DNA of 64,000 nucleotides, from assembly GCF_000332295.1 (NCBI RefSeq), contig NZ_KB235930.1:1989895-2053894 (forward strand), in the 5' to 3' direction. A model generated the notes under the pieces. That model was not told the origin of the DNA. It did not search any database and saw only the letters and a list, made by a program, of their open reading frames with translations. Source of the DNA: Fortiea contorta PCC 7126. Its GTDB lineage: Bacteria; Cyanobacteriota; Cyanobacteriia; Cyanobacteriales; Nostocaceae. Shown here one piece after another: positions 1 through 8,439 of this stretch (within the stretch, counting starts at the first letter, position 1; each line of letters begins with the position of its first letter). The position numbers and the translations under genes are program-made.

Positions 1-234
1 CATCATTTACTTAGACATACTTGCAGATTCAGTAAACATTTAAAACAACAGCTAATTAATTCATCATAGGTGCCAGTCTATAGGTTTTAAATTCACGATA
101 GTAAGTACTGAGTTTGCAATGGAGTAGTGGCGCAACAGGGCGGGTTGAAAGTGTTTCTTTCATCTGCTGGAATTAGCACATTTCTCCTAAATTTATGTTT
201 TTAAAACAATTTCAGTGCTTATCTCTACATCACA
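1..234. other. intergenic region upstream of first gene
   Basis: AT-rich stretch before the first coding region. I see no gene, RNA or strong repeat. It presumably holds the promoter of the sensor/sirB/cobA group, but I cannot point to a convincing -35/-10 pair. Confidence 0.4.
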
Positions 235-2535
235 ATGGAATACCAAGTATTAGATCGGATTTTTAATAAATCTTCATTTTTGCGAAAATTTGGACGTTTA
301 GAGCTAAATGAAAATTTTTGCATCCTAGATATATCTGAACAAGTGGAAAGATTCAGCGGTGTTCCTGAAGAAATAAGACAAGGAAAAGATATCCGACTCG
401 GCTTTCCTGAATTTATGGGGTTAGAAGATATTTTCATATCTATTCTCAAGGGTGAAGAGCAAATTTTTGCATTAGAAGGAATTAGAAGGCGTTCTGCAAA
501 TCAAACAGATACTTATATAGATATATATATTATTGGTGAACAAAGAGCAGTAAATTCAGAAGATAGGTTAATCATTTTCATTGAGAATGTTACAGAAATC
601 ACGGCTTTAAAACAAGCGCTATCTCGAAGAGCGAATGAAGCCAATCAGTTATCCAATAACTTAAAATCTTACAAAAGTTATATGGAGCAAGTTATCACAA
701 CAATGGCAGATGCTTTGTTGGTAACAAATAATGCGGGAAAAATCAAAAAAGTTAATGTTGCTGCTCAAAAATTATTAGGTTTTAGTGAAGCCGAATTACT
801 TGGTCAGCCAATATCATTAATTATTGATGATTATCAATTTGTGGAAAATGCGATCAAACAACACTCACTATTTCAACAATATTTCCAGAATATAGAAGTA
901 GTTTGTCGTAATAAAAAGCAGGAAAAATTATTACTGGCTTTTTCTTGTTCAGTGATTCAAAAAAAGGTCAAAGGTTTAGAAGATATTATTTATATCGGTC
1001 GAGATGTGACGGCTCGTCAGCGGCGAGAACAGCGCATTTGTGCTCAGTATGCTATTAGCCAAATTTTAACAGAGTCACAAACTATCAAGCAGGCAATTCC
1101 GAAAATTTTACAGGCAATTTGTCAAACACTGGGATGGGATTTAGGGGAATTATGGACACCAAGCCAATATATCGCTCAACCTGTACAACAAGATAATATG
1201 GATGCAGTGCTCAGGTGTGTAGAAATTTGGTCAAGTCGAGTAGTTTCGGTGCGAGAGTTTAAAGCAATTACTTGGCAAACTATTTATAAACCTGGCGCGG
1301 GATTACCGGGGCGAATTTGGGCGAGACGTTCTCCTCACTGGATCAATGATATCACCCTTGACCATGATTTGCGGCGATCGCCAGCCGCAGATGCAGCCGG
1401 ATTACATGCAGCATTTGGTTTCCCTATTTTAGATGAAGGTGAAATCTTGGGCGTAATGATTTTTTTCTCTAGGGAAACACTACCAAAAGATGTGGAACTG
1501 CTACAAATGATGGTGTCTATTGGTAGCCAAATTTCCCATTTTGTTAAACGTAAACAGGCGGAGTTCGCTCTCAGAGAAAGTGAAGAAAGGTATCGAGATT
1601 TATTTGAAAATGCTCATGACATGATTCAATTTGTGAATGTATACGGTAGCTTTCTTTACGTTAATGATACCTGGAAACAAATTTTAGGATATAATCAAGC
1701 AGAAATTGCCAAGATGAATGTGTTTGAAATCGTCCATCCCGATTTTCAACAAAACCTCAGAGAAAACTTTTATCGCGTGATGTCAGGCGAAAAGATAGAA
1801 CCGATTCAGACTGCATTCATGACGAAGAATGGGCAAACAATTATTTTAGAAGGGCAGATTAATTGTAAATTTGTTGAAAATCAGCCAGTAGCAACCAGAG
1901 GCATTTTTCGCCAAATTATCGGGACATTGACTACTCAGACAACACTAAATCATCAACCAGAATCAGCAACACAATCGTTACAGTCAAAAAAATTTCACGT
2001 TTCCCAGCTAGTCAACAACGAAATTACAGTTTTAGTTGCAGATATCGTCGGGGTGACGGAAATAGCTCCTAGGGTGAATGCAATGCAACTTGCTAATCTA
2101 CTCAATGCTATTTTTTCATCTTTTGATCGGTTGATGACACAGTATGGTTTAGATAAACTTTCCACAACTAATGATGCTTATATAGTCTATGGTGATTCGT
2201 CCACTCACAAATTAGATCATGCTCAAGCGATCGCTCAAATGTCTCTAGATATGCAAACAGCGATCGCTATTTTTAACGCTGAGAATCACCAAAATTTTCA
2301 TCTACGCATTGGTATTCATAGCGGCTCTATAAATGGGGAAATTGCTGATGGTTCCTGGAAAAACATAGTAAATACAGCGAAAAAAATAGAATCACAAGCT
2401 TCGCCAGGACAAATATTTGTCAGTAACGATACCCATCAACGCCTACGCACAAAATTTCGGTTAGAAAAGCGCTCCATCATGGCGATTAACGAGCAAGAAA
2501 CAATCACTACCTATCTATTCACGGGGAAAAAATGA
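235..2535 (+). CDS. PAS-PAS-GAF-PAS sensor with degenerate class III nucleotide cyclase domain
   Basis: A 766-residue soluble multidomain sensor. Approximate order: PAS-like region (20-125), PAS (about 150-265), GAF (about 270-440), PAS (about 450-565, starting after the typical ESEERYRDLFENA linker), and a class III adenylate/guanylate cyclase-like domain (about 590-760). In the cyclase domain both metal aspartates are recognisable (D603 in ADIVG, D647 in NDAY), as are K641 and the asparagine N713 of the VN motif. The canonical WGDTVNxAxR stretch is altered: it reads WKNIVNTAKK, so the adenine-selecting Asp is N710 and the transition-state Arg is K717. Cyclase activity is therefore doubtful, and the domain may be regulatory. 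The stop codon overlaps the start of the sirohydrochlorin chelatase gene (ATGA), which suggests translational coupling. No membrane segments are evident. Confidence 0.85.
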   Translation: MEYQVLDRIFNKSSFLRKFGRLELNENFCILDISEQVERFSGVPEEIRQGKDIRLGFPEFMGLEDIFISILKGEEQIFALEGIRRRSANQTDTYIDIYIIGEQRAVNSEDRLIIFIENVTEITALKQALSRRANEANQLSNNLKSYKSYMEQVITTMADALLVTNNAGKIKKVNVAAQKLLGFSEAELLGQPISLIIDDYQFVENAIKQHSLFQQYFQNIEVVCRNKKQEKLLLAFSCSVIQKKVKGLEDIIYIGRDVTARQRREQRICAQYAISQILTESQTIKQAIPKILQAICQTLGWDLGELWTPSQYIAQPVQQDNMDAVLRCVEIWSSRVVSVREFKAITWQTIYKPGAGLPGRIWARRSPHWINDITLDHDLRRSPAADAAGLHAAFGFPILDEGEILGVMIFFSRETLPKDVELLQMMVSIGSQISHFVKRKQAEFALRESEERYRDLFENAHDMIQFVNVYGSFLYVNDTWKQILGYNQAEIAKMNVFEIVHPDFQQNLRENFYRVMSGEKIEPIQTAFMTKNGQTIILEGQINCKFVENQPVATRGIFRQIIGTLTTQTTLNHQPESATQSLQSKKFHVSQLVNNEITVLVADIVGVTEIAPRVNAMQLANLLNAIFSSFDRLMTQYGLDKLSTTNDAYIVYGDSSTHKLDHAQAIAQMSLDMQTAIAIFNAENHQNFHLRIGIHSGSINGEIADGSWKNIVNTAKKIESQASPGQIFVSNDTHQRLRTKFRLEKRSIMAINEQETITTYLFTGKK

Positions 2536-3263
2536 CGCCAACAAGACACTCTGCATGTACACTGGTATCTCATGGTAGCCGCGACCCACGCCCAGGAATG
2601 GCGATGGAGCAATTGGCAGATTTGATCAGACAAAAACTACCGAGTCATGACCAAAAAAAACTAGTGGGTGTAGCCTACTTAGAACTTGCTTTGCAACCTT
2701 TGCATGAACAGATTACAGATTTCGCTCGCAGTGCTTTCGAGGCTGGGTGCGATCGCTTAAAAATTATACCCTTGTTTCTGTCCCCAGGGGTGCACGTGAC
2801 GCAAGACGTGCCCGCAGAGGTCGCCTTGGCGCAACAAACTCTGCGTCAAGATATCATCATTAATCTGCAACCATATTTAGGTAGTCACCCCTCCTTAGCT
2901 AACTTACTCATCCAGCCAATAACCGCTAAAAATAGTGTCCCGTGGATATTATTAGCTCATGGTAGCCGTCACCCTGACGCCCAACAATTTTTAGAAACAT
3001 TAGCCGCTAAATTGGGAACGTCTCTGGCGTATTGGTCGGTATCTGCTAGTTTAGAATCACGAGTCAAAGAGTTGATCGCTGCAGGTAATAGAGAAATTGG
3101 CATTTTGCCATACTTTTTATGCCCTGGTGGCATAACTGATGCGATCGCTGTGTATGTAGAGACGCTAAAATTACAGTTCCCCAGTGTTAATTTTCATCTA
3201 GCTGCACCTTTGGGCGCGAGTGTGGAATTAGCCGAGCTAATTTGGGATTTGATCAATAAATGA
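2532..3263 (+). CDS. sirB: sirohydrochlorin chelatase, CbiX/SirB family
   Basis: A 243-residue protein of the long CbiX class, built of two homologous halves. It probably inserts Fe2+ into sirohydrochlorin as the last step of siroheme synthesis; Co2+ insertion for cobalamin is the alternative. The N-terminal half has SHGSRDPR (H14) and FLSPGVHVTQDVP (H88), the metal-ligand histidines of the family. The C-terminal half has AHGSRHPDA (H143), but its second motif reads FLCPGGITD without a histidine, so only the first half looks fully equipped. The start overlaps the preceding sensor gene by four bases, and cobA follows 29 bp downstream. The operon context with uroporphyrinogen methyltransferase favours siroheme. 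The family call is strong; the metal is inferred. Confidence 0.88.
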   Translation: MTPTRHSACTLVSHGSRDPRPGMAMEQLADLIRQKLPSHDQKKLVGVAYLELALQPLHEQITDFARSAFEAGCDRLKIIPLFLSPGVHVTQDVPAEVALAQQTLRQDIIINLQPYLGSHPSLANLLIQPITAKNSVPWILLAHGSRHPDAQQFLETLAAKLGTSLAYWSVSASLESRVKELIAAGNREIGILPYFLCPGGITDAIAVYVETLKLQFPSVNFHLAAPLGASVELAELIWDLINK

Positions 3264-3292
3264 ACCGCACAGATAAACAGGAGTAAAAATTT

Positions 3293-4039
3293 TTGGGAAA
3301 GGTTTATTTAGTAGGTGCGGGTCCCGGAGATCCGGGGCTATTGACACTCAAGGGAAAAGGTTTACTAGAATGCGCTGATGTGGTCATTTATGATGCTTTA
3401 GTCAGTCCGGCGATTTTGAAAATGATCAATCCCCAAGCCGAGCAAATCAACGCCGGGAAACGCATGGGGCGACATTCACTGCTACAGGAAACCACAACTC
3501 AACTCCTCATTGATAAAGCCCAAGAACACGCTATAGTTGTGCGACTCAAGGGTGGCGATCCATTTATTTTTGGTCGCGGTGGTGAAGAAATGGCAGAATT
3601 AGTCAACGCTGGCGTACCTGTAGAAGTTGTGCCCGGTATCACATCGGGTATTGCTGCGCCAGCCTATGCAGGTATTCCCTTAACTCATCGCCTGCACAGT
3701 TCTTCAGTAACTTTTGTGACTGGACATGAAGCTGCAGGTAAGTATAAACCTCAAGTGAATTGGAGTGCGATCGCCCACGGTTCGGAAACGATTGTCATTT
3801 ACATGGGAATTCACAATTTACCATACATCGTCGAACAGTTAACTGAAGCAGGCTTGAGCGGGGAAACACCGATTGCTTTAGTGCGTTGGGGTACACGACC
3901 AGAACAAGAAGAATTGATTGGTCAATTAGAAACGATTGTTGAGCAAGTCGAGCAAGCTGGATTTGGCGCACCAGCGATCGCCGTCATTGGCTCTGTAGTT
4001 AATCTGCACAGTATTTTGTCTAGTTATCGCCCAGTTTAG
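3293..4039 (+). CDS. cobA: uroporphyrinogen-III C-methyltransferase
   Basis: A 248-residue SUMT enzyme that methylates uroporphyrinogen III twice with S-adenosylmethionine to give precorrin-2, the branch point to siroheme and cobalamin. It shows the N-terminal glycine-rich SAM loop ([11 protein letters not shown]), the [16 protein letters not shown] motif and the [23 protein letters not shown] segment typical of the family; its length matches stand-alone enzymes without the CysG fusion. The start is TTG, supported by the sequence CAGGAG about 10 bases upstream and by alignment of the first residues with the SAM loop. It follows sirB by 29 bp and ends before a hairpin terminator, so the sensor-sirB-cobA group is probably one transcript. 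Confidence 0.95.
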   Translation: MGKVYLVGAGPGDPGLLTLKGKGLLECADVVIYDALVSPAILKMINPQAEQINAGKRMGRHSLLQETTTQLLIDKAQEHAIVVRLKGGDPFIFGRGGEEMAELVNAGVPVEVVPGITSGIAAPAYAGIPLTHRLHSSSVTFVTGHEAAGKYKPQVNWSAIAHGSETIVIYMGIHNLPYIVEQLTEAGLSGETPIALVRWGTRPEQEELIGQLETIVEQVEQAGFGAPAIAVIGSVVNLHSILSSYRPV

Positions 4040-4075
4040 ACTATAACGCCAAGACGTCAATCAACTAGCCATGAC

Positions 4076-4130
4076 AAAACGCTGAAAAGTTTGCTGTGCA
4101 AATTTCTTTTTTTCATACTTCAGCGTTTTT
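4076..4130 (+). terminator. intrinsic terminator after cobA
   Basis: An 11-bp perfect stem, AAAACGCTGAA (4076-4086) with TTCAGCGTTTT (4119-4129), runs directly into a T-run. It sits just after the cobA stop. The remaining spacer to 4382 is AT-rich and shows nothing further that I can support. Confidence 0.7.
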
Positions 4131-4382
4131 GTACTACGATTTCATGCCGTAATTTTAACTAATTGTCGTTCATAAAAAAAGACAATTGTTACCATAATTT
4201 AAAACATTAGTTCAGCATAATTTTTTACAAAAATAACAGTAAAGTACTGAATTAAAATTTTAGGAATGTGCAAAAATATGCAAATAAACCTTTGGCAGAG
4301 CTAATTGCAATTCAAGCAATTGGCGACTTGATCATTTATTGCATCTACTATTTTATACATTAGATATGCGTACAGATCGAAA

Positions 4383-6626
4383 ATGGAATTTACTGAGAAC
4401 CTCAATGGGTGGACAGCGGGAAGCGCCGAAGCCAGTTTACTACATCGAATTGCCACCCAAATTCAGCAATCAATACAACTTCCCGAAATACTGACAACTA
4501 CGGTTGCAGAAATCAGGGCGTTTTTGGGCACAGATAGGGTGATGGTATATCGGTTTGACGCCGATGGTAGCGGTGAAGTCATCGCCGAGTCCATCAACCA
4601 GCAGCGCCTTTCCCCACTCCTAGGGCTACACTTTCCGGCTGATGATATTCCTCTAGAAGTGCGAGAGACATTTTTGAGGGCTAGACAGCGTTCAATTGTG
4701 AATGTGGCTAGTGGGAGGATTGGGTTATCACCGCTAGCTAGTCCCACCACCGGTCAATCTTTGAGTAGTGAAAATCTTTACTATCGAACAGTAGACCCTT
4801 GCCATGTGCAATACTTGACAGCAATGGGCGTACAGTCTTCGCTGGTAGTGCCAATGTTACACCACGACGCCACGGTGCACACCGCGAAACCGCGACTGTG
4901 GGGATTACTCATCTCCCATCACAGCGAAGCCAGAACAGATTTACAGCGTGATCTACAGATAGTACAGCAAGTAGCCGATCAGTTAGTCATTGCGATCGCC
5001 CAAAATCATCTACTCATCCACAACCGAGCTGAACAACAACGCCAAGCAATCATTGACCGAGTTACAACCCTATTACATTCACTCCCGACAATCCAATTAC
5101 AACCCGCACTCACAGCAGCTATTACCGCTTTTGAGGGCATAGGTGGAAGAATTTACCTAAAAAATACTGCTGAATTATACACTTGTGGTGAACAACCGAG
5201 ATTGAGTGATGTACCTGAAAACACCGTCATTGAGGAGCATTCTCTGTGGGAAGACTGGATAAATGAGTGTAAACAAGGTAACATCTGGGCCATTACTGAC
5301 CTCCATCAAGAACCCCATTGGCAAATTTTAGCGTCCCTATTTCAATCTACCCAGATTCGGGGGATGCTGATGATTCCCCTTACTGTTCGACAAAATTTTG
5401 TCGGTATTTTTACTATTTTTAGTAGAGAATTTGATACCGAAATTTTGTGGGCAGGACAGCGTGATGCTAATAACAAACAACAGTTAACTCAACTTTCCTT
5501 TGCACCTTGGTTAGAGCACAAAAAACAGCAAGCGCCAGAGTGGAAACCGGAAGAAATCGCCTTAGGATGCGCTTTAGCTCATCAATTTGCTGTTGCTATT
5601 CACCAACAACAAACGCACCAACAGTTACAAGTATTGAATACAAACTTAGAACTTCAAGTGCAAGAACGCACAGCCGAATTGCAGCGGTCTTTAAATTTGA
5701 GCCAGATAATTAAACAAGTTTCCGACCAAATACGCAGCAATCTCGACTACAAAATTACCCTGCAAACAATCGTCAATGAAGTACGGAAAATACTGCAAAC
5801 AGACCGCGTATTAATTTATCAAATTTTCGATAATTTACGAGGTGAAGTAATTGTCGAAGATGTAGACGATAATTTACGCTCAATCATCGGTATGGTCGCA
5901 CCAATAGAATGCTTTCCTGATGAATATGCTCGTCTTTATTTGCGGGGAAGAATCCGGGCGATTAACAATACAGCCACGGCGGATTTAAGTCCTTGTCATC
6001 AAGAATTTTTACAGAGTCTGCATATCCAAGCTAACCTCATTGTCCCCATTAAAATAGATGCACAATTATGGGGATTAATTATTGCTCATGAATGTTACGC
6101 TCCCAGAAATTGGCAGGATGTAGAAATTGATTTGTTACAAAAGCTAGCAGAAGAAGCAGCACTAGCGATTAAGCAGGCACAATTATTTGAAAATAGCCGA
6201 ATAGCAGAATCTGTAGCCGCAGGACAAACTCAACACTTGGTACACGCTCTCGACGAAATCCAGCAAGCGCAACTATTTAAAACAGAAAAAATGTCAAGTT
6301 TAGGCTTGTGGGCGCTGGGTGTAGCTCAAGAAATCAAAAATCCTGTTAATTTCATCTACCGGAATTTATCTCACACCAATGAATATACACAAGAACTGCT
6401 ACAACTTTTGCGCCTCTACCAGTCTTATTATCCTTACCCAAATAACGAAATTAGGCATCAAACGCAAGTAATTGATTTAGATTTTCTCCTAGAGAATTTA
6501 CCAAAAACTCTCTCAGAAATGCAAACACAAGCCGAGCGCATCAACTCAATGGTGTCATCATTACGCAATGTTTCTTACCGAGAACGAGCTGCGATTAGAC
6601 CTGTCAATCAAGAAGAGGTAACTTAA
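4383..6626 (+). CDS. triple-GAF bilin-type photosensor with truncated, His-less kinase end
   Basis: 747 residues. GAF 1 (about 20-205) carries the bilin-binding Cys-His pair C140-H141 in VDPCHVQYLTAMGV. GAF 2 (about 220-420) lacks it. GAF 3 (about 445-600) has a second Cys-His pair, C538-H539, in SPCHQEFLQSLHI. Both fit phytochrome/cyanobacteriochrome-type GAF domains that attach phycocyanobilin. After a coiled segment comes a HisKA-like dimerisation region starting EKMSSLGLWALGVAQEIKNPVNF. The phosphoacceptor His expected in GVAHEINNP is Gln (Q649, codon CAA), and the protein stops soon after the LRN motif with no HATPase domain. It therefore cannot autophosphorylate as a normal kinase. It may act as a light-responsive partner of another kinase, or it may be a decaying kinase. 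Monocistronic: a terminator follows. Confidence 0.85.
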   Translation: MEFTENLNGWTAGSAEASLLHRIATQIQQSIQLPEILTTTVAEIRAFLGTDRVMVYRFDADGSGEVIAESINQQRLSPLLGLHFPADDIPLEVRETFLRARQRSIVNVASGRIGLSPLASPTTGQSLSSENLYYRTVDPCHVQYLTAMGVQSSLVVPMLHHDATVHTAKPRLWGLLISHHSEARTDLQRDLQIVQQVADQLVIAIAQNHLLIHNRAEQQRQAIIDRVTTLLHSLPTIQLQPALTAAITAFEGIGGRIYLKNTAELYTCGEQPRLSDVPENTVIEEHSLWEDWINECKQGNIWAITDLHQEPHWQILASLFQSTQIRGMLMIPLTVRQNFVGIFTIFSREFDTEILWAGQRDANNKQQLTQLSFAPWLEHKKQQAPEWKPEEIALGCALAHQFAVAIHQQQTHQQLQVLNTNLELQVQERTAELQRSLNLSQIIKQVSDQIRSNLDYKITLQTIVNEVRKILQTDRVLIYQIFDNLRGEVIVEDVDDNLRSIIGMVAPIECFPDEYARLYLRGRIRAINNTATADLSPCHQEFLQSLHIQANLIVPIKIDAQLWGLIIAHECYAPRNWQDVEIDLLQKLAEEAALAIKQAQLFENSRIAESVAAGQTQHLVHALDEIQQAQLFKTEKMSSLGLWALGVAQEIKNPVNFIYRNLSHTNEYTQELLQLLRLYQSYYPYPNNEIRHQTQVIDLDFLLENLPKTLSEMQTQAERINSMVSSLRNVSYRERAAIRPVNQEEVT

Positions 6627-6658
6627 AACACATATAGCTTTGTTAGGTCTAATATCAA

Positions 6659-6684
6659 AACCCCTCTCAAAAATGAGAGGGGTT
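6659..6684 (+). terminator. hairpin terminator after GAF sensor
   Basis: AACCCCTCTCA and TGAGAGGGGTT form a perfect 11-bp stem with an AAAA loop, 32 bp after the sensor stop. The following sequence is only partly T-rich. It may also serve the convergent small gene at 6721-6825. Confidence 0.65.
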
Positions 6685-6720
6685 AGATAAAGTCTTTTGT
6701 TAAAATTTGCCCTTGTAAAT

Positions 6721-6825
6721 TTAGAACACGCTCATAATGGTGATGATGCCGGCGCTGGTCAACATGATTAAAGCGCCCATGACTATAGATTTGCCAAACT
6801 GCTCTGGAGATTTTGAATTATTCAT
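6721..6825 (-). CDS. 34-residue single-span membrane protein, unrecognised
   Basis: A short reading frame on the minus strand, beginning MNNSKSPEQFGKSIVMG and ending GIITIMSVF. An AGGA ribosome site lies about 12 bases before the ATG. A polar N-terminus of about 12 residues is followed by one hydrophobic helix of about 20 residues, the layout of the very small subunits of thylakoid complexes and other cyanobacterial membrane miniproteins. I do not recognise the family and assign no function. It is convergent with the GAF sensor gene and divergent from cysH. The clean start, ribosome site and transmembrane pattern argue that it is real. Confidence 0.6.
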   Translation of the reverse strand: MNNSKSPEQFGKSIVMGALIMLTSAGIITIMSVF

Positions 6826-7057
6826 GTTAATAAAATTCCTTTTTCATCTGAGGATTCTATTAACAATATCAACAGCCTTCTCATATATCCATACAATCAC
6901 CATAAAAGTTAAAGTTCCGTAAAGTTTCTTAGTAAAAACTAGTGTGTTTACAGCATTAAAAATATTTTTTCTTGAAGCACAAATATTAGTATTATTTTTT
7001 ACTTACTGTTGAGGAAATTACAAATCCCTGATATCCGAGCGAGATAGGAGGCTTTAT

Positions 7058-7081
7058 ATGTACCTAAATGCGGTAAGATAA
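7058..7081 (+). other. possible 7-codon leader peptide before cysH
   Basis: A near-perfect Shine-Dalgarno sequence (AGGAGG, 7047-7052) precedes an ATG frame reading MYLNAVR and then a stop, 41 bp upstream of cysH. It could be a chance match or a short regulatory upstream frame. The rest of 6826-7122 is AT-rich and without other visible features. Confidence 0.25.
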
Positions 7082-7122
7082 ACATGATTAAAGCTAAATC
7101 AGCATTTGAGTAAAAAATTATC

Positions 7123-7848
7123 ATGACAGCTTCCACGATCTCTAGACACCAAACCAGCGATTTTGACTTAGAACTCTTAAATCAAAAATTTGAAACCGCT
7201 ACTCCCAAAGAGATATTAGCGTGGTGTATCGACAATATCCCTACGCAATTGGTGCAAACCAGCGCCTTTAACGTGGATGACATGATAATTACCCATATTC
7301 TTTACAGCGAACTGAAACATCCAGTCCCCGTAATCTTTCTAGACACTCTCTACCACTTCCCCCAAACTTTAGAACTAGTAGCCAAAACTAAAGAAGTCTA
7401 CAACCTAGATTTAAAAACCTACAAAACTCCAGATGTAGACAGTCGGGAAGCCTTCAGCGCCAAATATGGCGAAGCGCTTTGGGATCAAGATATTAGCCAA
7501 TTCCATCAGATTACAAAAATTGAACCACTGCAACGGGGTTTAGACGAACTCAACACCGTCGGTTGGATCACTGGTAGACGCCGTGACCAAGCTGTTACCC
7601 GTGCTAATATGCCAGTATTTGAATTGGACGGCAAAGGACGCTTGAAACTTAATCCCCTAGCTGCTTGGACACGTCAACAAAGCTGGGTTTATGTGGCTGA
7701 ACATGGTGTAATTTACAACCCCCTCCACGACCAAGGTTATCCCAGTATTGGTGATGAACCCATCACTACTAAAGTTGGAGAAGGTGAAGACGAACGCGCC
7801 GGACGTTGGCGGGGAACAGGTAAAACCGAGTGTGGAATCCACATTTAG
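7123..7848 (+). CDS. cysH: phosphoadenylyl-sulfate reductase (thioredoxin)
   Basis: A 241-residue assimilatory reductase that converts PAPS to sulfite using thioredoxin. It shows the PP-loop-like fold of the family: AFNVDDMIITHIL near residue 50, the VIFLDTLYHFPQT stretch, the TGRRRDQ motif, and the C-terminal KTECGIH tail with the catalytic cysteine. It lacks the extra paired cysteines that bind a 4Fe-4S cluster in APS reductases, so PAPS is the likelier substrate. Sulfite reductase needs siroheme, which the sirB-cobA pair about 3 kb upstream would supply. Monocistronic as far as can be seen. Confidence 0.93.
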   Translation: MTASTISRHQTSDFDLELLNQKFETATPKEILAWCIDNIPTQLVQTSAFNVDDMIITHILYSELKHPVPVIFLDTLYHFPQTLELVAKTKEVYNLDLKTYKTPDVDSREAFSAKYGEALWDQDISQFHQITKIEPLQRGLDELNTVGWITGRRRDQAVTRANMPVFELDGKGRLKLNPLAAWTRQQSWVYVAEHGVIYNPLHDQGYPSIGDEPITTKVGEGEDERAGRWRGTGKTECGIHI

Positions 7849-7877
7849 TGACCTGTCGCCAAAGTTTTGATAGGTTC

Positions 7878-7927
7878 GTAGTCAGGACTTTAGTCCTTGA
7901 ATATGAAAGCGCTAAAGTGCTGACTAC
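7878..7927. repeat. small palindromic repeat element
   Basis: GTAGTCAGGACTTTAG (7878-7893) and CTAAAGTGCTGACTAC (7912-7927) form an inverted repeat with one mismatch around an 18-base centre that is itself partly palindromic. It lies between cysH and the convergent small gene, and could act as a terminator or be a REP/MITE-like unit. Confidence 0.6.
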
Positions 7928-7971
7928 AAACAGATTCACTTATTAGATTCACGCAGCCTCTTGAATCTTTT

Positions 7972-8169
7972 TTATTTACCGCTGCGTATTTGTGACAGGG
8001 TTTGAGGTAACTGTTGTATTTGTAGCCAAATATCTTGAGGCGTAATCCCAAAACCCACTTGTAATATAACAAGCGTTGCAGCTAATAAGACTGCTGTTTT
8101 GAAGGTTGTTTTAATCACCTTCCAGAGGATGACAAAGACGATCCACGCTATGATGAGGGTGAATATCAT
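7972..8169 (-). CDS. small membrane protein, unknown
   Basis: 65 residues. A hydrophobic N-terminal stretch (IFTLIIAWIVFVILW), a short basic link, and a second hydrophobic segment (AVLLAATLVILQVGFG) suggest one long or two short membrane helices; a polar tail of about 20 residues follows (TPQDIWLQIQQLPQTLSQI). I do not recognise a named family; the pattern is that of the small conserved membrane proteins common in cyanobacteria. It lies 270 bp downstream of dxr on the same strand and convergent with cysH. Start chosen at the only upstream ATG. Confidence 0.55.
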   Translation of the reverse strand: MIFTLIIAWIVFVILWKVIKTTFKTAVLLAATLVILQVGFGITPQDIWLQIQQLPQTLSQIRSGK

Positions 8170-8439
8170 AAATATAAATTAATCAAAAATTACTCTTGTT
8201 TGATAGGGTAGTGATTAAGAAACGGTAAACAGTTCTTTTAATAACTTAACTTTTTGATGAGGACTGCACCTCAGGATCATAGCTGAAAACGCTACAAAAA
8301 TTCAGCTAGCACAGAACTTTTTAATAAATCTCCATAAATAATTTCTATTTGTTGGCATTGCCCATTACTCATATGACAAGGCTGAGGGTGGTTTGGTTAA
8401 CTCCCCATCCTCACCAGTGTCTGATGAATAACTCCCTAT

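Noticed and set aside
6737-6922. 61-residue plus-strand frame
   Set aside because: It lies antisense to the better-supported 34-residue membrane protein, lacks a ribosome site, and its composition is not protein-like.
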